Shown: positions 45,367 through 55,659 of the stretch, piece after piece
Layout: every line of letters begins with the position of its first letter
How positions within the stretch are numbered: position 1 is the first letter of the stretch
Notes under the pieces: model-generated
Told to the model about the DNA's origin: nothing
Seen by the model: only the letters and a program-made list of their open reading frames with translations
Database searches by the model: none
NCBI GenBank assembly: GCA_024636345.1
Contig: JAGXHG010000040.1
Coordinates: 21,322-85,321 of the forward strand
DNA length: 64,000 nucleotides
Direction of reading: 5' to 3'
Origin: Desulfobulbaceae bacterium
GTDB lineage: Bacteria > Desulfobacterota > Desulfobulbia > Desulfobulbales > Desulfocapsaceae
Made by a program: the position numbers and the translations under genes

Positions 45367-46542
45367 ATGCTCAACCATTCACCTTTAAAAACATCGCTAT
45401 TATTTGTCTGCATCGTTGTTCTTGTTCTGGGATTATCAATCATCTCCACTCAAATATGGGGTGGAAAACCCGAACAGTTACCAGCACCGAAGAAGCTGGT
45501 CATGGAACAGGAGATGACGCTCGTCCAGTTCGGCCAGGCAAACGATTTGTCAAATTCAGTGTTGAAAGAGATCTTTGAACTGAAGGCGAAAACTGATCTG
45601 GAAAAAAGCTTACAGGAATACGGCACATCAGATCAAATTGCTGCCAAGGTTACTCAAAAACTGGCCTTAGCCTCAGAACATGCCACCAAGAACTGGATAA
45701 AAATTCCGCTGAAATTTGCTCTCTGGTTCAGCTTTTTAGCCGCTGTTTTCATCCTCATGCGAAAGCGGAAGCATGTCTCAGGGATGAGGAAATGGCTGCT
45801 TTTCCTCTCTTTGTTGATATTTGGTGTTGCCATGGGGGCCGATCCGAGCCCGATGGGCACAGTCAAAGATGCCATTCATCTCTATGGTACCGCCCATGCT
45901 ATTTTCCCTCCTCGAATGATCGCCCTGGGAATCTTTCTGGCCATCGTCTTTCTGGCCAATAAATATATCTGTGCCTGGGGCTGCCAGATCGGCACTCTTC
46001 AAGATTTGATTTTCCAGATCAATCAGACGGACAAACGGAAGGCCATTATCGGCAGACAGATAAAATTACCCTTTGTCCTCACCAACAGCGTTCGAATTCT
46101 CTTTTTATCTATCTTTACCCTGGTCGCGTTTTCAGTGGGAATCGATATCATCGACTCAATAGACCCTTTCAAAATCTATAAACCGACATATCTCGGGGTT
46201 TCTGGAACCATCTTTCTGGCTACACTTCTTTTTACCAGCCTGTTCATTTACAGGCCATGGTGCCACCTTTTCTGCCCCTTTGGCCTGGTGAGTTGGCTTG
46301 TTGAAAAAAAGAGCCTTGTTCACATCCATGTCAATTATGATACGTGCATTGCCTGTCAGAAATGTGCGACAGCCTGTCCTTCAACGGTAATGAGCGCTAT
46401 TTTGAGACAGGATAAAAAAACAATACCGGATTGTTTTGCCTGTTACACGTGCAGAGAGGTCTGTCCAACAGATTCAATACATTTTTCCATGAAAAAAAGA
46501 ACGCTCCCACCCGCCAATTTTTTTGAAAAAAAAGAGGGATGA
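45367..46542 (+). CDS. NapH/NosR-like membrane ferredoxin-type protein
   Basis: 391 residues. There is an N-terminal membrane anchor (LLFVCIVVLVLGLSIISTQI), a soluble helical segment of about 75 residues, then about five more membrane segments. Cytoplasm-facing Cys motifs are WGCQIGTLQDLIF and RPWCHLFCPFGLVSW, followed near the C-terminus by two ferredoxin motifs CIACQKCATACP and CFACYTCREVCP. The family passes electrons between quinol or cytoplasmic donors and periplasmic reductases. No partner enzyme is adjacent, so the electron route is unknown. AGGA precedes the ATG. Confidence 0.85.
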   Translation: MLNHSPLKTSLLFVCIVVLVLGLSIISTQIWGGKPEQLPAPKKLVMEQEMTLVQFGQANDLSNSVLKEIFELKAKTDLEKSLQEYGTSDQIAAKVTQKLALASEHATKNWIKIPLKFALWFSFLAAVFILMRKRKHVSGMRKWLLFLSLLIFGVAMGADPSPMGTVKDAIHLYGTAHAIFPPRMIALGIFLAIVFLANKYICAWGCQIGTLQDLIFQINQTDKRKAIIGRQIKLPFVLTNSVRILFLSIFTLVAFSVGIDIIDSIDPFKIYKPTYLGVSGTIFLATLLFTSLFIYRPWCHLFCPFGLVSWLVEKKSLVHIHVNYDTCIACQKCATACPSTVMSAILRQDKKTIPDCFACYTCREVCPTDSIHFSMKKRTLPPANFFEKKEG

Positions 46543-46543
46543 G

Positions 46544-46596
46544 TATCCTGAAATGTCGATCACTCTCTGCCCCTTGCATGATCAGGATATTTTTTC
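46544..46596 (+). terminator. Possible terminator after the NapH-like gene
   Basis: TATCCTGA (46544-46551) and TCAGGATA (46582-46589) can pair around a 30-nt loop and are followed by TTTTTT. The stem is only 8 bp with a long loop, so support is moderate. Confidence 0.4.
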
Positions 46597-46729
46597 TTGG
46601 TAAGCCATTTTTTTTATGGTAGAAAAGAAGTTAAATTTCTCTACTATTTCTGAAAGATACGCTTTCTCTACCCGGATCGTCACATCATGCACGGGTAGCT
46701 GAACATCCCCAATCCATTAGGCGGTTATC

Positions 46730-47830
46730 TTGGTGAACGAACCCTTATCCACAATCCTGATCGTCGACGACGCGCCTGAAAATCTGGCCGTCTTAAACGA
46801 ACTCTTGCAGCCGATCTACCGGGTACGGATTGCCACTTCAGGTGAAAATGCCTTGCGACTCGCCGTCACGACTCCCGAGCCGGACCTGATCATGCTCGAC
46901 GTCATGATGCCGGGGATGGATGGTTATGAGGTCTTCACCCACCTGCGCGCCGACCTTCGCACCCGCGATATTCCCGTTATCTTCGTCACCGCCATGAACA
47001 GTACCGAGGCAGAGATGCGTGGCCTGGAAGCAGGCGCGGTGGACTACATCACCAAACCGATTGTTCCCCTTATTGTCCTGGCCCGTGTTCGCACCCAACT
47101 GGAACTGAAAAAGGCACGCGACTGGCTGCGCAACCAGAATGACTTCCTGGAAGCTGAGGTTGCCAGGCGTATGGGAGAGAACCTGCTCATCCAGGACGTA
47201 AGTATCCTGGCCCTCGCCCATCTGGCCGAGACCCGCGACCCTGAAACCGGTAACCATCTGCGCCGCACCCAAGGCTACGTCCACGCCCTTGCCGATCACC
47301 TGCAAAATCACCCCCGATTTTCCGTACTCCTGACCAGGGCCAATATCGAACTTCTGGCCAAATCCGCGCCCCTGCACGATATCGGTAAGGTGGGCATCCC
47401 CGATCACATCCTGCTCAAACCCGGCAAACTCACCCAGACAGAGTGGGAAATCATGAAAACCCATTCCCAACTCGGTAGCAGGGCTATCGAACAGGCTGAA
47501 TGCGAAATCACCCAGCCCGTGGAGTTTCTCGTGCTGGCCAAGGAAATCGCTCACTGGCACCACGAGCGCTGGGATGGCAGTGGCTATCCGGATGGGCTGG
47601 CTGGAGATGCCATCCCTGTCTCTGCACGACTGATGGCCCTGGCCGATGTCTTCGATGCCTTGATCAATCGCCGCGTTTATAAAGAGCCTTTATCTTTTTC
47701 CGATGCCAAGGATATCATTGCCGCCGAAAGCGGCCGTCAGTTCGACCCGGATGTGGTGGAGGCCTTTCTCATCATCTTCGACATCTTCGAGGCCATCGCC
47801 ATCCGCTACAATGACTCGGAAGAGCAATAA
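46730..47830 (+). CDS. Response regulator with HD-GYP phosphodiesterase domain (RpfG-like)
   Basis: 366 residues. The N-terminal receiver has STILIVDDAPENLAVLNELL, phospho-acceptor Asp in LIMLDVMMPGMDGYE and Lys in DYITKPI. A short helical linker leads to an HD-GYP domain with HDIGKVGIPDHIL and HHERWDGSGYPDGL, the metal and GYP motifs being intact, so it should hydrolyse cyclic di-GMP. There is no ATG; translation begins at TTG 46730 or GTG 46733, with AGGCGG just upstream. The hybrid kinase gene follows after 91 bases and is the likely phosphodonor. Confidence 0.92.
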   Translation: MVNEPLSTILIVDDAPENLAVLNELLQPIYRVRIATSGENALRLAVTTPEPDLIMLDVMMPGMDGYEVFTHLRADLRTRDIPVIFVTAMNSTEAEMRGLEAGAVDYITKPIVPLIVLARVRTQLELKKARDWLRNQNDFLEAEVARRMGENLLIQDVSILALAHLAETRDPETGNHLRRTQGYVHALADHLQNHPRFSVLLTRANIELLAKSAPLHDIGKVGIPDHILLKPGKLTQTEWEIMKTHSQLGSRAIEQAECEITQPVEFLVLAKEIAHWHHERWDGSGYPDGLAGDAIPVSARLMALADVFDALINRRVYKEPLSFSDAKDIIAAESGRQFDPDVVEAFLIIFDIFEAIAIRYNDSEEQ

Positions 47831-47921
47831 AAATCGGTTTGCCCATGATACATGGCTCTCTTTTCCCTTGTTGCCTGCAGTACCAGCAACATAAAAACCT
47901 TCATTCCAGAAATGTAGCCCC

Positions 47922-50900
47922 ATGATTCAAGATCCAGAATCTCCTGGGCATTCCCCCGGGCAAGACCTGACCCTCGGCATCTACCGTATTGTCTTGATCT
48001 ATGCGGTCTTTGCCTCCCTATGGATCCTGTGTTCCGACACGATCGTGACATGGCTGTTCACCGATCCGTCCCAGATCATCCTGGCCAGTACCATCAAGGG
48101 ATGGTTCTTTGTGGGGGCTACCTCGCTGCTGCTCTACAAATTATTACGGCGTCTGCCTGGGTCCTCCAACGCGGAGCTTGAAGACGTTGGAGGACCTGCG
48201 TCTTTGTTTTCCTGGCCGCAATGGCAGATATATATATTTGCCGTGGCGGTAACCTTGGCGATGCTGTTGGTACGCAAGGGACTCGTTCTTTCATTTGGCG
48301 AACGGCCTCAGCTGCTCTTTTTTATGTTTCCCATCATCCTGAGTGCGGTGCTGGGAGGTCTTGGCCCCGGCCTGGTCGCAACCATAGTCGCTGCCGCCAG
48401 CACCGCTTATTTTATTCCGCCGCCCCATGAGTTCTGGATAGCACTGCAGCAGGATCTTTTCCCTTGGACAGTTCTCATTGTTAATGGTGTACTCGTCAGC
48501 GTCCTGAGCGAGGCCCTGCACAAGGCACGACGACAGGCGGAAGCAAGCCGGCAACTCCAGACTGTGACCCTGGCCAGCATCGGAGACGCGGTCATCACCA
48601 CGGACAACCGTGGTCTCATCATTTTTCTTAATCCAGAAGCGGAACAGCTGACCGGATGGACATGCCAGCAGGCAGTTGGCCAGCCGCTCACTGCGGTATT
48701 CTGGATCATCAACGAACAGACTCGAGAACCAGTCGAAGACCCGAGCCAACAGGTCATGACGTCCGGCGAAGTAGTTGATCTTGCCAATCTTACTCTTCTG
48801 CTCGCCCGAGATGGCAGAGAGATTCCTGTCCATGTCAGTGCCGCGCCCATCAGAAAGAGCAGCGGCAGAGTATTTGGTATGGTCCTTATATTCAGTGACG
48901 ACACCAAAAGAAGGAAGGCTGAAACTGCGCTGCGACAGGAACGTGATCGCAACCAGCGATATCTTGATACAGTGCAAACCATCATGGTCAATCTGGATCC
49001 TCACGGTCAAATCACCATGATTAACCGGAGAGGTTGCGAAGTTCTGGGCTACAAAGAACACGAACTCCTTGGACGGATGTGGTTCACCACATGCCTGCCT
49101 CAACCTTTTGGAATGGAGACGATTTATCCCATCTTCCAGCAGATTATGGATGGCAAGTTACCTACCGCCGACCATTTTGAGAACCCGATATTGTGCCGGG
49201 ACGGCAGCCAGCGCCTGATTGCCTGGCACAATAGCTATTACTCCGACGATGAGGGTAAGCTTATCAGTACCCTCAGTTCAGGTGAAGACATCACCGAACG
49301 CCAAGAGGAACAGGAAAAAATATACAAACTCTCTCTGGCACTGGAACAGAGCCCGGAGAGCATCGTTATCACCAATATCTCTGCCGATATCGAATACGTG
49401 AACGAGACCTTTCTCCGCAACACCGGCTACACCAGCGAAGAGGTGATCGGCCGGAACCCTCGTATCCTTCATTCAGGCAAGACCCCGCCTGCGACCTATA
49501 TGGCCATGTGGGATGCTCTGACTCAAGGCCGGACTTGGAAAGGCGAGTTCCACAACAAGCGCAAAAATGGCAGCCAATTCATCGAGTATGCCACTATCAC
49601 TCCCATCCGCCAGCCGGACGGTCGCATCACCCATTACATGGCAATAAAAGAGGACATCACCGAGAGAAAACAGATGGCTGAGGAACTGGACCGCCACCGT
49701 CATCATCTGGAAGATCTGGTGGAAAAGCGAACGATAGAACTGGCAGAGGCACGAGAACGGGCTGAGGCCGCCAGTCTGGCCAAGAGCACCTTCCTGACCA
49801 ATATGAGCCATGAGATCCGGACTCCCATGAACGCCATTGTCGGATTGACCCATCTGCTGCAACGAGACACACACGACTCAGAACAGCAGAAGAAATTGTC
49901 CAAGATCACCGCTGCTGCTCACCAACTACTGACCATCATCAATGACATCCTCGACCTCTCCAAGATTGAGGCCGGCCGGCTGCAACTGAATGCTACAGAC
50001 TTCTCCCTGGATGCTTTAATAAAGCATGTCCGTTCCCTGATCGCAGAACAGGCCAGGAGCAAAGGACTCCGCATTGAAGTGGACACAGACAATGTTCCCC
50101 GCTGGCTGCGAGGTGATGCAACCCGGCTCAGTCAGGCCCTGTTCAACTACGCCACAAATGCCATCAAGTTCACCGAACACGGCTTCATCGCCCTGCATGT
50201 CCGGCTCGTGAAAAAAAATAACAATGAGATGCTTGTGCGTTTCGAGGTACAGGATAGCGGAATCGGTATAGATTACGATCAGTTGCCCCGTCTGTTCCAG
50301 GCCTTTGAACAGGCCGATATTTCAACCACTCGTAAGCACGGCGGCACTGGTCTTGGATTGGCCATCACCTCCCGGCTGGCACATATGATGGGTGGCGAGG
50401 CAGGTGTTGACAGTGAGCCGGGCCACGGCAGTACCTTCTGGTTCACTGCCAGACTCGAACGAAGCCAAGAGATCAAGGATCCAACCGCAGCTGTAACCGA
50501 GATGAATACCGAGGCTGCAATACGGAAACGCCATGGTGGTGCCCACCTGCTGCTGGTCGAAGATAATGCCATCAATCAGAAAGTGATGCTGGAGATGCTG
50601 CAAGGGGCTGGACTTGAAGTGGACACTGCACAAAACGGCCACGAAGCCGTGGAGAAAAGCCGCAACACAGCCTATGACCTGATTCTGATGGATATACAGA
50701 TGCCGGAGCTGAATGGCCTGGAGGCCACGCAGGAAATTCGACTGCTGCCGAACTCCATGGATCTGCCGATCCTGGCCATGACTGCCAACACCTCTGATAA
50801 AGATCGTCACGCCTGTCTGGAGGCGGGGATGAATGATTTCATCCCTAAGCCGGTGGAACCGGATATATTGCTTGCCTCCCTGTCAAAATGGCTGCCGGGA

Positions 50901-51584
50901 CAGACATGCCAGCTTCCTGGCCATTATGCTGACAAAACCATGATCTCCGAGGAAAAGAGCTTACACAGATTGTTAGGGCAGATTCCTAACCTTGACCCAA
51001 AGCTCTGCCTGTCAAATTTACAGGGCAACATAGCCACCTATGTCAAGATATTACGCCAGTTTGCCCTGTCTCATACCAACGATGCCGCACAGATTACTGA
51101 ACTGCTTAACACCGGTAATTTCCCTGGAAGCCGGGATATCGCCCATGGTTTGAAAGGGGTTGCCGCTACCCTGGGGGCAAACCGTGTTCGAGATCTTGCC
51201 GCCCAACTGGAAACTGCCTTCAGAGAAGAACAGCCAGTCAGTGAAACTGCTCCCTTGCTCCATGCTCTTACCCAGGAACAAACACAGTTAAATACGGCAA
51301 TTCTTGCCTTGCCTGAAGACGCCGGTCAGGGACAACCCAGTGTCGCGGGTGCCAAGGACGGCGCAGAAATCACCCAAACAGATCCGGTCCGACTGCAACA
51401 GGTCCTCACTGAGCTGGAAGAACTGCTGAGGGAAAACAATGGCCGCGCCAGCCTGCTGATACGGGATGCAGCCCCGTTATTACGTCCCGCTATGGGGGCG
51501 CACTTCAACGAATTATCGCAACAGATTGAGGCTTTCAATTTTGAAGCGGCGCTCAAAACCTTACATGCTGTAGTAAGCAACTAA
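47922..51584 (+). CDS. Hybrid sensor histidine kinase (MASE-like/DUF4118-PAS3-HisKA-HATPase-REC-HPt)
   Basis: 1220 residues. Membrane helices at about 22-45 and 50-75 are followed by a DUF4118-like block to about 195, then three PAS domains (about 205-330, 345-465, 470-590). HisKA has the H-box [19 protein letters not shown] (His near 630). HATPase has N-box [17 protein letters not shown] and GGTGLGLAI. The receiver has [11 protein letters not shown] and [13 protein letters not shown]. The HPt His is in [15 protein letters not shown] (about 1075). A twin-GGA repeat forms the linker at about 1133-1149 before a last helical segment. A BarA/ArcB-type phosphorelay, probably signalling to the HD-GYP regulator; the stimulus is unknown. 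Confidence 0.92.
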   Translation: MIQDPESPGHSPGQDLTLGIYRIVLIYAVFASLWILCSDTIVTWLFTDPSQIILASTIKGWFFVGATSLLLYKLLRRLPGSSNAELEDVGGPASLFSWPQWQIYIFAVAVTLAMLLVRKGLVLSFGERPQLLFFMFPIILSAVLGGLGPGLVATIVAAASTAYFIPPPHEFWIALQQDLFPWTVLIVNGVLVSVLSEALHKARRQAEASRQLQTVTLASIGDAVITTDNRGLIIFLNPEAEQLTGWTCQQAVGQPLTAVFWIINEQTREPVEDPSQQVMTSGEVVDLANLTLLLARDGREIPVHVSAAPIRKSSGRVFGMVLIFSDDTKRRKAETALRQERDRNQRYLDTVQTIMVNLDPHGQITMINRRGCEVLGYKEHELLGRMWFTTCLPQPFGMETIYPIFQQIMDGKLPTADHFENPILCRDGSQRLIAWHNSYYSDDEGKLISTLSSGEDITERQEEQEKIYKLSLALEQSPESIVITNISADIEYVNETFLRNTGYTSEEVIGRNPRILHSGKTPPATYMAMWDALTQGRTWKGEFHNKRKNGSQFIEYATITPIRQPDGRITHYMAIKEDITERKQMAEELDRHRHHLEDLVEKRTIELAEARERAEAASLAKSTFLTNMSHEIRTPMNAIVGLTHLLQRDTHDSEQQKKLSKITAAAHQLLTIINDILDLSKIEAGRLQLNATDFSLDALIKHVRSLIAEQARSKGLRIEVDTDNVPRWLRGDATRLSQALFNYATNAIKFTEHGFIALHVRLVKKNNNEMLVRFEVQDSGIGIDYDQLPRLFQAFEQADISTTRKHGGTGLGLAITSRLAHMMGGEAGVDSEPGHGSTFWFTARLERSQEIKDPTAAVTEMNTEAAIRKRHGGAHLLLVEDNAINQKVMLEMLQGAGLEVDTAQNGHEAVEKSRNTAYDLILMDIQMPELNGLEATQEIRLLPNSMDLPILAMTANTSDKDRHACLEAGMNDFIPKPVEPDILLASLSKWLPGQTCQLPGHYADKTMISEEKSLHRLLGQIPNLDPKLCLSNLQGNIATYVKILRQFALSHTNDAAQITELLNTGNFPGSRDIAHGLKGVAATLGANRVRDLAAQLETAFREEQPVSETAPLLHALTQEQTQLNTAILALPEDAGQGQPSVAGAKDGAEITQTDPVRLQQVLTELEELLRENNGRASLLIRDAAPLLRPAMGAHFNELSQQIEAFNFEAALKTLHAVVSN
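51318..51368 (+). repeat. Twin-GGA-hairpin repeat, copy 6 (hybrid kinase, sense)
   Basis: Plus strand: GGT-C-AGGGAC-A-ACC (loop 51328-51333), then CAGTGTCGCG, then GTGCC-AAGGAC-GGCGC (loop 51354-51359). GGA to GGA is 26 bases. The kinase reads [17 protein letters not shown] between the HPt domain and the C-terminal helices. Confidence 0.82.
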
Positions 51585-51604
51585 CCAAGAAACAAGAGGA
51601 AATC

Positions 51605-53014
51605 ATGAAAATCACCTTCCATGGAGCAGCCGGAACGGTTACCGGCTCCCTGCATCTTATTGAAGTCAATGGCAAAACCATCATGCTCGATTGTGGTCTG
51701 TTTCAGGGAAAACGTAAAGAAGCCTTTGAGCGAAACCGCAGCGATTTCTGCCGAGGTAAAGAGGTGGATGTGCTCATCCTTTCCCATGCTCATATCGATC
51801 ACTCAGGTCGTATCCCCTGTCTGATCAAAAACGGTTTCCGGGGCGATATTATCTGCACCTCGGCCACCCGTGATTTATGCGCCGTCATGCTCATGGACAG
51901 TGCCTTTATCCAGGAGAAGGATGTGGAATTTGTCAATCGACGGCGCCGGAAGAACAGGCAGAACCCCTTTGAGCCGCTTTATACCAAGGACGATGTGGCC
52001 CGGTCCATGGAGCAATTCGTGGGGCTGAGCTATAACCGAAGCCACCAGCTTTTTCCCGGAGTGCATCTCACCCTCATGGATGCCGGCCATATGCTGGGTT
52101 CCGCCCATGTCATCCTCGATATTGATGATCAGGATACCGGGAAATCCAGGCGACTGGTCTTCAGCGGTGACATCGGCAGGCCGGGTATTCCCATCATCCG
52201 CGACCCTGTCCCCCTCACCGCCGGCGCTGACATCCTCATCATGGAGAGTACCTATGGCAACCGGACTCACCCTCCTTATTTTGAATCGGAAAAGGAACTG
52301 GAGCGCATCGTTAACGAAACCGCGCAGCGAGACGGCACCCTGCTGATTCCAGCCTTTGCCGTGGGCCGGACTCAGCAACTGGTCTATTCCCTGCATAAAT
52401 TGCATACCAGCGGGGCCATCCCCGACCTGCCTATCTTTGTCGACAGCCCGCTCGCCACCCGGACCACTGATATCTTCCGGCTCCATCCAGAGGTCTATGA
52501 TGCCGAGATCCGGGAATTTCTCCTGAGTGATGACGACAACAATCCCTTTGGTTTTGGCCGGCTTAAGTATACCCAGTCTGTTGAGCAATCCAAGGCACTG
52601 AACGTGATGAAAGGGCCGATGATCATTATCAGCGCCAGCGGCATGATGGAAGGCGGCCGCATCCTGCATCATCTGTGCAGCCGTATTGAGAATCCGCGCA
52701 ACACGATTCTTATTGCCGGCTGGCAGGCCCCGAATACCCTTGGCCGGAAGATTGTCGACAAAGAAGAAATCGTTCGAATCTATGGGGATGAATATCAGAT
52801 GAGGGCCCATGTGGAAGTACAGACGGGCTTCAGTGGTCACGCCGACCATGACGGACTTATGAATTTTGTGCAGGTTATGGACAAGAAGCCGGAACATACC
52901 TTCATTGTCCACGGAGAAGAGGAGGCATCGCATACTCTGGCCAATGATCTGCGAACCCAGATGGGTCTGCAGAATGTGGTAATACCTGAATCGTTGCAAT
53001 CGTTTGTCGTCTGA
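51605..53014 (+). CDS. MBL-fold / beta-CASP RNA-processing type hydrolase
   Basis: 469 residues. The metallo-beta-lactamase core has LSHAHIDHSGRIPCLI (HxHxDH), LMDAGHMLGSAHVILD and FSGDIGRPGIPI. The beta-CASP insert is followed by IPAFAVGRTQQLVYSL, ISASGMMEGGRILHHL, GFSGHADHDGLMNF and FIVHGEEEASHTLA. This is the bacterial CPSF73/YSH1-like (RMMBL) group, predicted zinc-dependent nucleases acting on RNA. AGAGGAAA lies just before the ATG. It starts 20 bases after the kinase stop, so it may be cotranscribed. The exact RNA substrate is unknown. Confidence 0.92.
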   Translation: MKITFHGAAGTVTGSLHLIEVNGKTIMLDCGLFQGKRKEAFERNRSDFCRGKEVDVLILSHAHIDHSGRIPCLIKNGFRGDIICTSATRDLCAVMLMDSAFIQEKDVEFVNRRRRKNRQNPFEPLYTKDDVARSMEQFVGLSYNRSHQLFPGVHLTLMDAGHMLGSAHVILDIDDQDTGKSRRLVFSGDIGRPGIPIIRDPVPLTAGADILIMESTYGNRTHPPYFESEKELERIVNETAQRDGTLLIPAFAVGRTQQLVYSLHKLHTSGAIPDLPIFVDSPLATRTTDIFRLHPEVYDAEIREFLLSDDDNNPFGFGRLKYTQSVEQSKALNVMKGPMIIISASGMMEGGRILHHLCSRIENPRNTILIAGWQAPNTLGRKIVDKEEIVRIYGDEYQMRAHVEVQTGFSGHADHDGLMNFVQVMDKKPEHTFIVHGEEEASHTLANDLRTQMGLQNVVIPESLQSFVV

Positions 53015-53143
53015 TTACAACGATTAGGTAGAACTATGTCTCCGTTGTTATAACCCCCTGTACAAGGTTTATACTATTGTGATATCGTAAACGGCATAAG
53101 AGACCTTTCCGATAGTACACAACAAAAACCTATCACCTCACCT

Positions 53144-54244
53144 ATGCTCACAGTCAATAAAAAAATTCCATGCATGAGACGCAGCTCAGAGGAATATATC
53201 CTGCTGACAATATGCGCCTGCACGACATTTGCCATTGCCCCATTTGCCGCCATTCGTCTGCTAAACCAGGAATGGCGGCTTGCTGGTATCGACTCGTTTC
53301 TTATCATAGCAACAATTTCGTTTGGCCTCTTTGTCTGGCAGAAAAGGACGGTCCGTCTTGCCTCCATCCTCCTGGCGATCTCCTGTATGGTCGGCCTGGT
53401 TGCCGTTGTCCACATCAAGGGCCCCTCTCTGCTCTACTGGGCTTACCCGGTAATGGCGACAACCTTCTTTCTTCTGCGGCCACGCGAGGCGGTCATTGTC
53501 GGTCTTCTTACCATGACCACGCTGGTGCCGGTCCTACTGCCTCATATACCTAAGATGGAACTTGCCACCATTCTGGTCACCATGCTTCTGTCCATGTTTT
53601 CCGCCTATATATTTGCGAACCGTACCAGAAAGCAGCATCAGCGACTTATGCTCCTGGCCACAAAAGATCCTCTGACGGGCGCCGGAAATCGTCGTGCCTT
53701 CGATGTAAAAATCAATGAAATTCTCTTGGCCAGGCAGCGCAACAGACAAACGTTATCCCTGCTGGTAGTAGACCTGGACTTTCTCAAAGCCATCAATGAC
53801 ACCTTCGGGCACGCAACTGGTGATAGGATCCTGTGCCAGGTAACCAACATCATCGTGAAAATGATTCGCGTCACCGACGGCCTGTACCGTATAGGCGGCG
53901 ATGAGTTTGTGGTTATAGCCATGGATGCGAATCTTGCGGCCGGTATCAAACTGGCGGAGAAACTCCGCCAGCTGGTTGATGAAAGCGCACTGCTAGCCGA
54001 ACGATCGGTGACTATTTCTGTAGGGGTGGTGGAGATAAATGAAGGAGAAACCGGGATGGAATGCCTGAAACTGGCAGACAAGGCCCTTTACGAAGCCAAA
54101 AAGGTCGGGCGCAATACAGTCTGCACGGCTCAGCGAGATTCGGATCAGACCGCGCCACCGCCCAACTCCAATGAGGAGATCGTAACAAATCATTATTCCC
54201 GAAACGCAGAAGAGTGCGAAGCCTCAGAGCCATGCAGCATATAA
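53144..54244 (+). CDS. Membrane diguanylate cyclase (GGDEF)
   Basis: 366 residues. The N-terminal half has five or six membrane helices (LLTICACTTFAIAPFAAI, FLIIATISFGLFVW, ILLAISCMVGLVAVVHI, and others). The C-terminal GGDEF domain from about residue 170 has DPLTGAGNRRAFD, LDFLKAINDTFGHATGD and the active-site RIGGDEFVVIA, so it should make cyclic di-GMP. No RxxD inhibitory site is obvious five residues before GGDEF. It pairs functionally with the HD-GYP hydrolase at 46730. The stop is followed at once by a small hairpin. Confidence 0.92.
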   Translation: MLTVNKKIPCMRRSSEEYILLTICACTTFAIAPFAAIRLLNQEWRLAGIDSFLIIATISFGLFVWQKRTVRLASILLAISCMVGLVAVVHIKGPSLLYWAYPVMATTFFLLRPREAVIVGLLTMTTLVPVLLPHIPKMELATILVTMLLSMFSAYIFANRTRKQHQRLMLLATKDPLTGAGNRRAFDVKINEILLARQRNRQTLSLLVVDLDFLKAINDTFGHATGDRILCQVTNIIVKMIRVTDGLYRIGGDEFVVIAMDANLAAGIKLAEKLRQLVDESALLAERSVTISVGVVEINEGETGMECLKLADKALYEAKKVGRNTVCTAQRDSDQTAPPPNSNEEIVTNHYSRNAEECEASEPCSI

Positions 54245-54262
54245 CCAGTAAAAAAATACTGG
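54245..54262. terminator. Hairpin immediately after the GGDEF gene
   Basis: CCAGTA, a loop of six A residues and TACTGG directly follow the stop codon. The stem is 6 bp with no T-run, so it is a possible weak 3' end structure only. Confidence 0.3.
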
Positions 54263-54290
54263 CCTCGCCTGTGCGTGGATGACAAATAAT

Positions 54291-54322
54291 GCCTTTTTGA
54301 ATTCTTACGAATTCAAAAAGGC
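54291..54322. promoter_or_regulatory. Perfect 14-bp inverted repeat between GGDEF and SpmAB-like genes
   Basis: GCCTTTTTGAATTC (54291-54304), TTAC, and GAATTCAAAAAGGC (54309-54322) pair without mismatch. It lies 17 bases before the next ATG. It could be a transcription terminator read on either strand or an operator for the downstream gene. Confidence 0.5.
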
Positions 54323-54339
54323 TGAATGTTAGAAATAGA

Positions 54340-55650
54340 ATGAAACAAAAACCGTCGGCAATCAATATCATCTGGCTGACTATGGTCGTGCTGGCCACGG
54401 TAACCGCCTCCTATACAGGCAAGATGGACGCCTTGACCAAGGCCTCATTTGAGTCGGCCAAGGACGCGGTAGTCCTGGCTATTGGTCTGATCGGGCCCAT
54501 GGCTCTATGGTTGGGCATCATGAAGGTGGCTGAAGTCGGCGGCCTTATGCGGATCATTGCCCGGCGGGTGCGGCCCCTGATGGTACGACTCTTTCCGGAG
54601 GTGCCCCACGATCATCCGGCCATGAGTGCCATGATCATGAATATGGCAGCCAATGCCCTTGGCCTCGGTAACGCGGCAACACCTATGGGCATCAAGGCCA
54701 TGCAGGAGCTGGAAAAGCTGGCCCCGGAAAAAGGCACGGCCACCAATGCCATGTGTTTGTTTCTGGCAATCAACACCTCCTGCGTCACCATCCTGCCGCT
54801 GGGCGTCATTACGGTCCGGGCGGCGGCGGGCTCCACCAGTCCGGCCTCGATTGTCATCCCCTCCCTGATTGCCACCTGCTGCTCCACGCTGACAGCGATT
54901 ATCATGGCCAAGATTCTGGCAGCCAGAGAACGCAAGCCGGAGCTGATCACTGTTTATACCAGGCCTGAACCACTTACCCTGACCAGCGTTGAGCCGGAAA
55001 CAGTATCGGAACTTGTTCCTCCCGGGCCGGCGGGCCGGATCTTTATCTGGCTGCTGATTGCCACCTTTATCGGCGGTGTCGGCTATCAACTCAGTATGGC
55101 CTCAGGACCGTTTTCCTTCTCGGCGTCCAGCCTGAATGCCCTCTCCAGCTGGCTGATTCCGATGCTCATCTCAGGCCTGCTCATCTTTGGATATCTGCGC
55201 GGGGTTAAAGTCTATGAGGCCCTGACTGATGGCGCCAAAGAGGGCTTCAGTACGGCAGTGCGCATCATTCCCTTCATGGTAGCCATCTTTGTGGCCATCG
55301 GCATGTTCCGGGCCAGTGGTGCCATGGATATCATGATCACCATTCTGTCACCCATCACCACCGCAATGGGGATGCCGGCTGAGGCCCTGGCCATGGCCCT
55401 CATGCGCCCCCTTTCCGGCAGCGGCGCCTTTGGCCTCATGAGTGAGATTGTCAACCAGGGGCCCAACAGTTTTCTTGCCGATCTGGTTTCAGTCATCCAG
55501 GGCTCAACAGAGACCACCTTCTATGTGCTGGCCGTTTATTTCGGGGCAGTGGGTATCCGCCGCACCAGACATGCTCTGCCAGCCGCTCTCTGCGCCGATG
55601 CAGCCGGTATCATCGCCGCAGTGCTTGTCTGCAATCTCTGGTTTAGATGA
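54340..55650 (+). CDS. SpmA-SpmB-like nucleoside-recognition membrane protein (fusion)
   Basis: 436 residues with about ten membrane segments. The first half matches SpmA (GPMALWLGIMKVAEVGGLMR; NMAANALGLGNAATPMGIKA; FLAINTSCVTILPLGVITVR). The second half matches SpmB (GAKEGFSTAVRIIPFMVAIF; ALMRPLSGSGAFGLMSEIV; STETTFYVLAVYFGAVGI). Each has a Gate/nucleoside-recognition domain. In Bacillus these two proteins act in spore dehydration; in non-sporulating bacteria the fused form is common and its role is unclear. The gene is convergent with mobB, with 9 bases between the stops. Confidence 0.88.
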   Translation: MKQKPSAINIIWLTMVVLATVTASYTGKMDALTKASFESAKDAVVLAIGLIGPMALWLGIMKVAEVGGLMRIIARRVRPLMVRLFPEVPHDHPAMSAMIMNMAANALGLGNAATPMGIKAMQELEKLAPEKGTATNAMCLFLAINTSCVTILPLGVITVRAAAGSTSPASIVIPSLIATCCSTLTAIIMAKILAARERKPELITVYTRPEPLTLTSVEPETVSELVPPGPAGRIFIWLLIATFIGGVGYQLSMASGPFSFSASSLNALSSWLIPMLISGLLIFGYLRGVKVYEALTDGAKEGFSTAVRIIPFMVAIFVAIGMFRASGAMDIMITILSPITTAMGMPAEALAMALMRPLSGSGAFGLMSEIVNQGPNSFLADLVSVIQGSTETTFYVLAVYFGAVGIRRTRHALPAALCADAAGIIAAVLVCNLWFR

Positions 55651-55659
55651 AAGCCCGCA

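Noticed and set aside
47607..47625. CCATCCCTG in the HD-GYP gene as a repeat copy
   Set aside because: It encodes the conserved AIPVSARLMALADVFD of the HD-GYP family and has no second GGA loop.
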